NCBI GenBank assembly: GCA_023438965.1
Contig: JAEXPB010000304.1
Coordinates: forward strand, 1 to 5,995
Reading direction: 5' to 3'
Length of the DNA: 5,995 nt
Source of the DNA: Bacillota bacterium
Lineage (GTDB): Bacteria > Bacillota > Clostridia > Saccharofermentanales > UBA5734
The position numbers were made by a program, and so were the translations under genes. The notes under the pieces were generated by a model that was given only the letters and a program-made list of their open reading frames with translations, ran no database searches and was not told the origin of the DNA. Below are positions 5,761 to 5,995 of the stretch, in pieces. How positions within the stretch are numbered: position 1 is the stretch's first letter; each line of letters begins with the position of its first letter.

Positions 5761-5995
5761 TTAATCTTGTTCCAGGGAACTCAGGCAGCTCATGATTTCT
5801 GCCTTGTTCCGGGAATGCTTCATTTGGGTCAGCAATTCGCTGTCCTGAATGATCTTCATGATCTTTTTCAGCAGACCGATTTGCTGTTTGGAATCCTTGA
5901 TCACCAACGGCAGGATCAACTCACAATTCAAGCGGGTTTCTTTCGTCCCCATCATGCAGAATTCAACCGGTTCCCGCGGGCCGATAACGCCGATG
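5761..5995 (-). CDS. PTS EIIA component, fructose/mannitol type (PTS EIIA-2), 5' end outside window
   Basis: C-terminal 78 residues of a protein that should be about 150 long; the frame is open at the window edge, so the true start and the phosphorylated histidine lie beyond it. The Met encoded at 5955-5953 is internal, because the frame continues upstream as IGVIGPREPVEFC. What is seen fits the second half of the EIIA-2 domain: strand EPVEFCMMGTKE, then ELILPLVIKDSKQQIGLL, matching the family pattern of a hydrophobic strand followed by KD..qi.lL, then the helix KKIMKIIQDSELL and a final helix ending SSLEQD. EIIA accepts phosphate from HPr and hands it to EIIB, encoded 22 bases downstream. 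GAT-family systems commonly use an EIIA of this type. Base composition looks less GC-rich than in the enzyme genes. Because only half is visible, fusion to a regulator (for example an antiterminator with a terminal EIIA domain) cannot be excluded. Confidence 0.83.
   Translation of the reverse strand, partial: IGVIGPREPVEFCMMGTKETRLNCELILPLVIKDSKQQIGLLKKIMKIIQDSELLTQMKHSRNKAEIMSCLSSLEQD

Noticed and set aside
5761..5955. A complete 64-residue small protein starting at the ATG at 5955
   Set aside because: The frame stays open to the window edge and the upstream residues continue the EIIA-2 fold, so this ATG is internal to a truncated gene.

Overview
The window is a run of seven genes, all on the minus strand and read from high to low coordinates, so position 5995 is the upstream side. 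It looks like one sugar-alcohol (polyol) uptake and breakdown operon. Both outer genes are cut by the window edges: the first (PTS EIIA) lacks its N-terminal part and the last (iron-dependent alcohol dehydrogenase) lacks its C-terminal part. No RNA gene, mobile element, CRISPR array or clear intrinsic terminator was seen. Coding density is very high; the longest non-coding stretches are 96 and 77 bases.

Order of transcription: EIIA of the fructose/mannitol type (5995-5761), EIIB of the galactitol type (5738-5436), EIIC of the galactitol (GAT) family (5358-3901), a D-2-hydroxyacid dehydrogenase (3804-2752), a FucA-like class II aldolase (2738-2052), a zinc-dependent sorbitol/galactitol-phosphate-type dehydrogenase (2033-1005) and an iron-dependent alcohol dehydrogenase (988-1). 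Four of the six spacers are only 13 to 22 bases and most starts carry a good Shine-Dalgarno sequence. The 77-base spacer before EIIC holds a long purine-rich leader in the mRNA. The 96-base spacer after EIIC holds a 15-bp hairpin that separates the transport block from the enzyme block.

How the genes may work together (inference): the three PTS proteins import a polyol and phosphorylate it. The zinc dehydrogenase oxidises the polyol phosphate to a ketose phosphate. The aldolase splits this into dihydroxyacetone phosphate and a short aldehyde such as lactaldehyde or glycolaldehyde. The iron enzyme reduces that aldehyde to a diol and reoxidises the NADH made by the zinc enzyme. No kinase is visible, and none would be needed if the ketose is a 1-phosphate. 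The D-2-hydroxyacid dehydrogenase does not fit this scheme easily and is the main puzzle. The substrate cannot be read from the sequence. The PTS proteins match the galactitol family in motifs but differ much from my memory of E. coli GatB and GatC, and galactitol itself would need a different type of aldolase.

Organism: the strong AAAGGAGG-type ribosome binding sites, the PTS operon with separate A, B and C proteins and the AdhE-like fermentative alcohol dehydrogenase suggest an anaerobic or facultative member of the Bacillota (Firmicutes) with a GC content above 50 percent. The EIIA/EIIB end looks less GC-rich than the dehydrogenase end. A more exact assignment is not supported.
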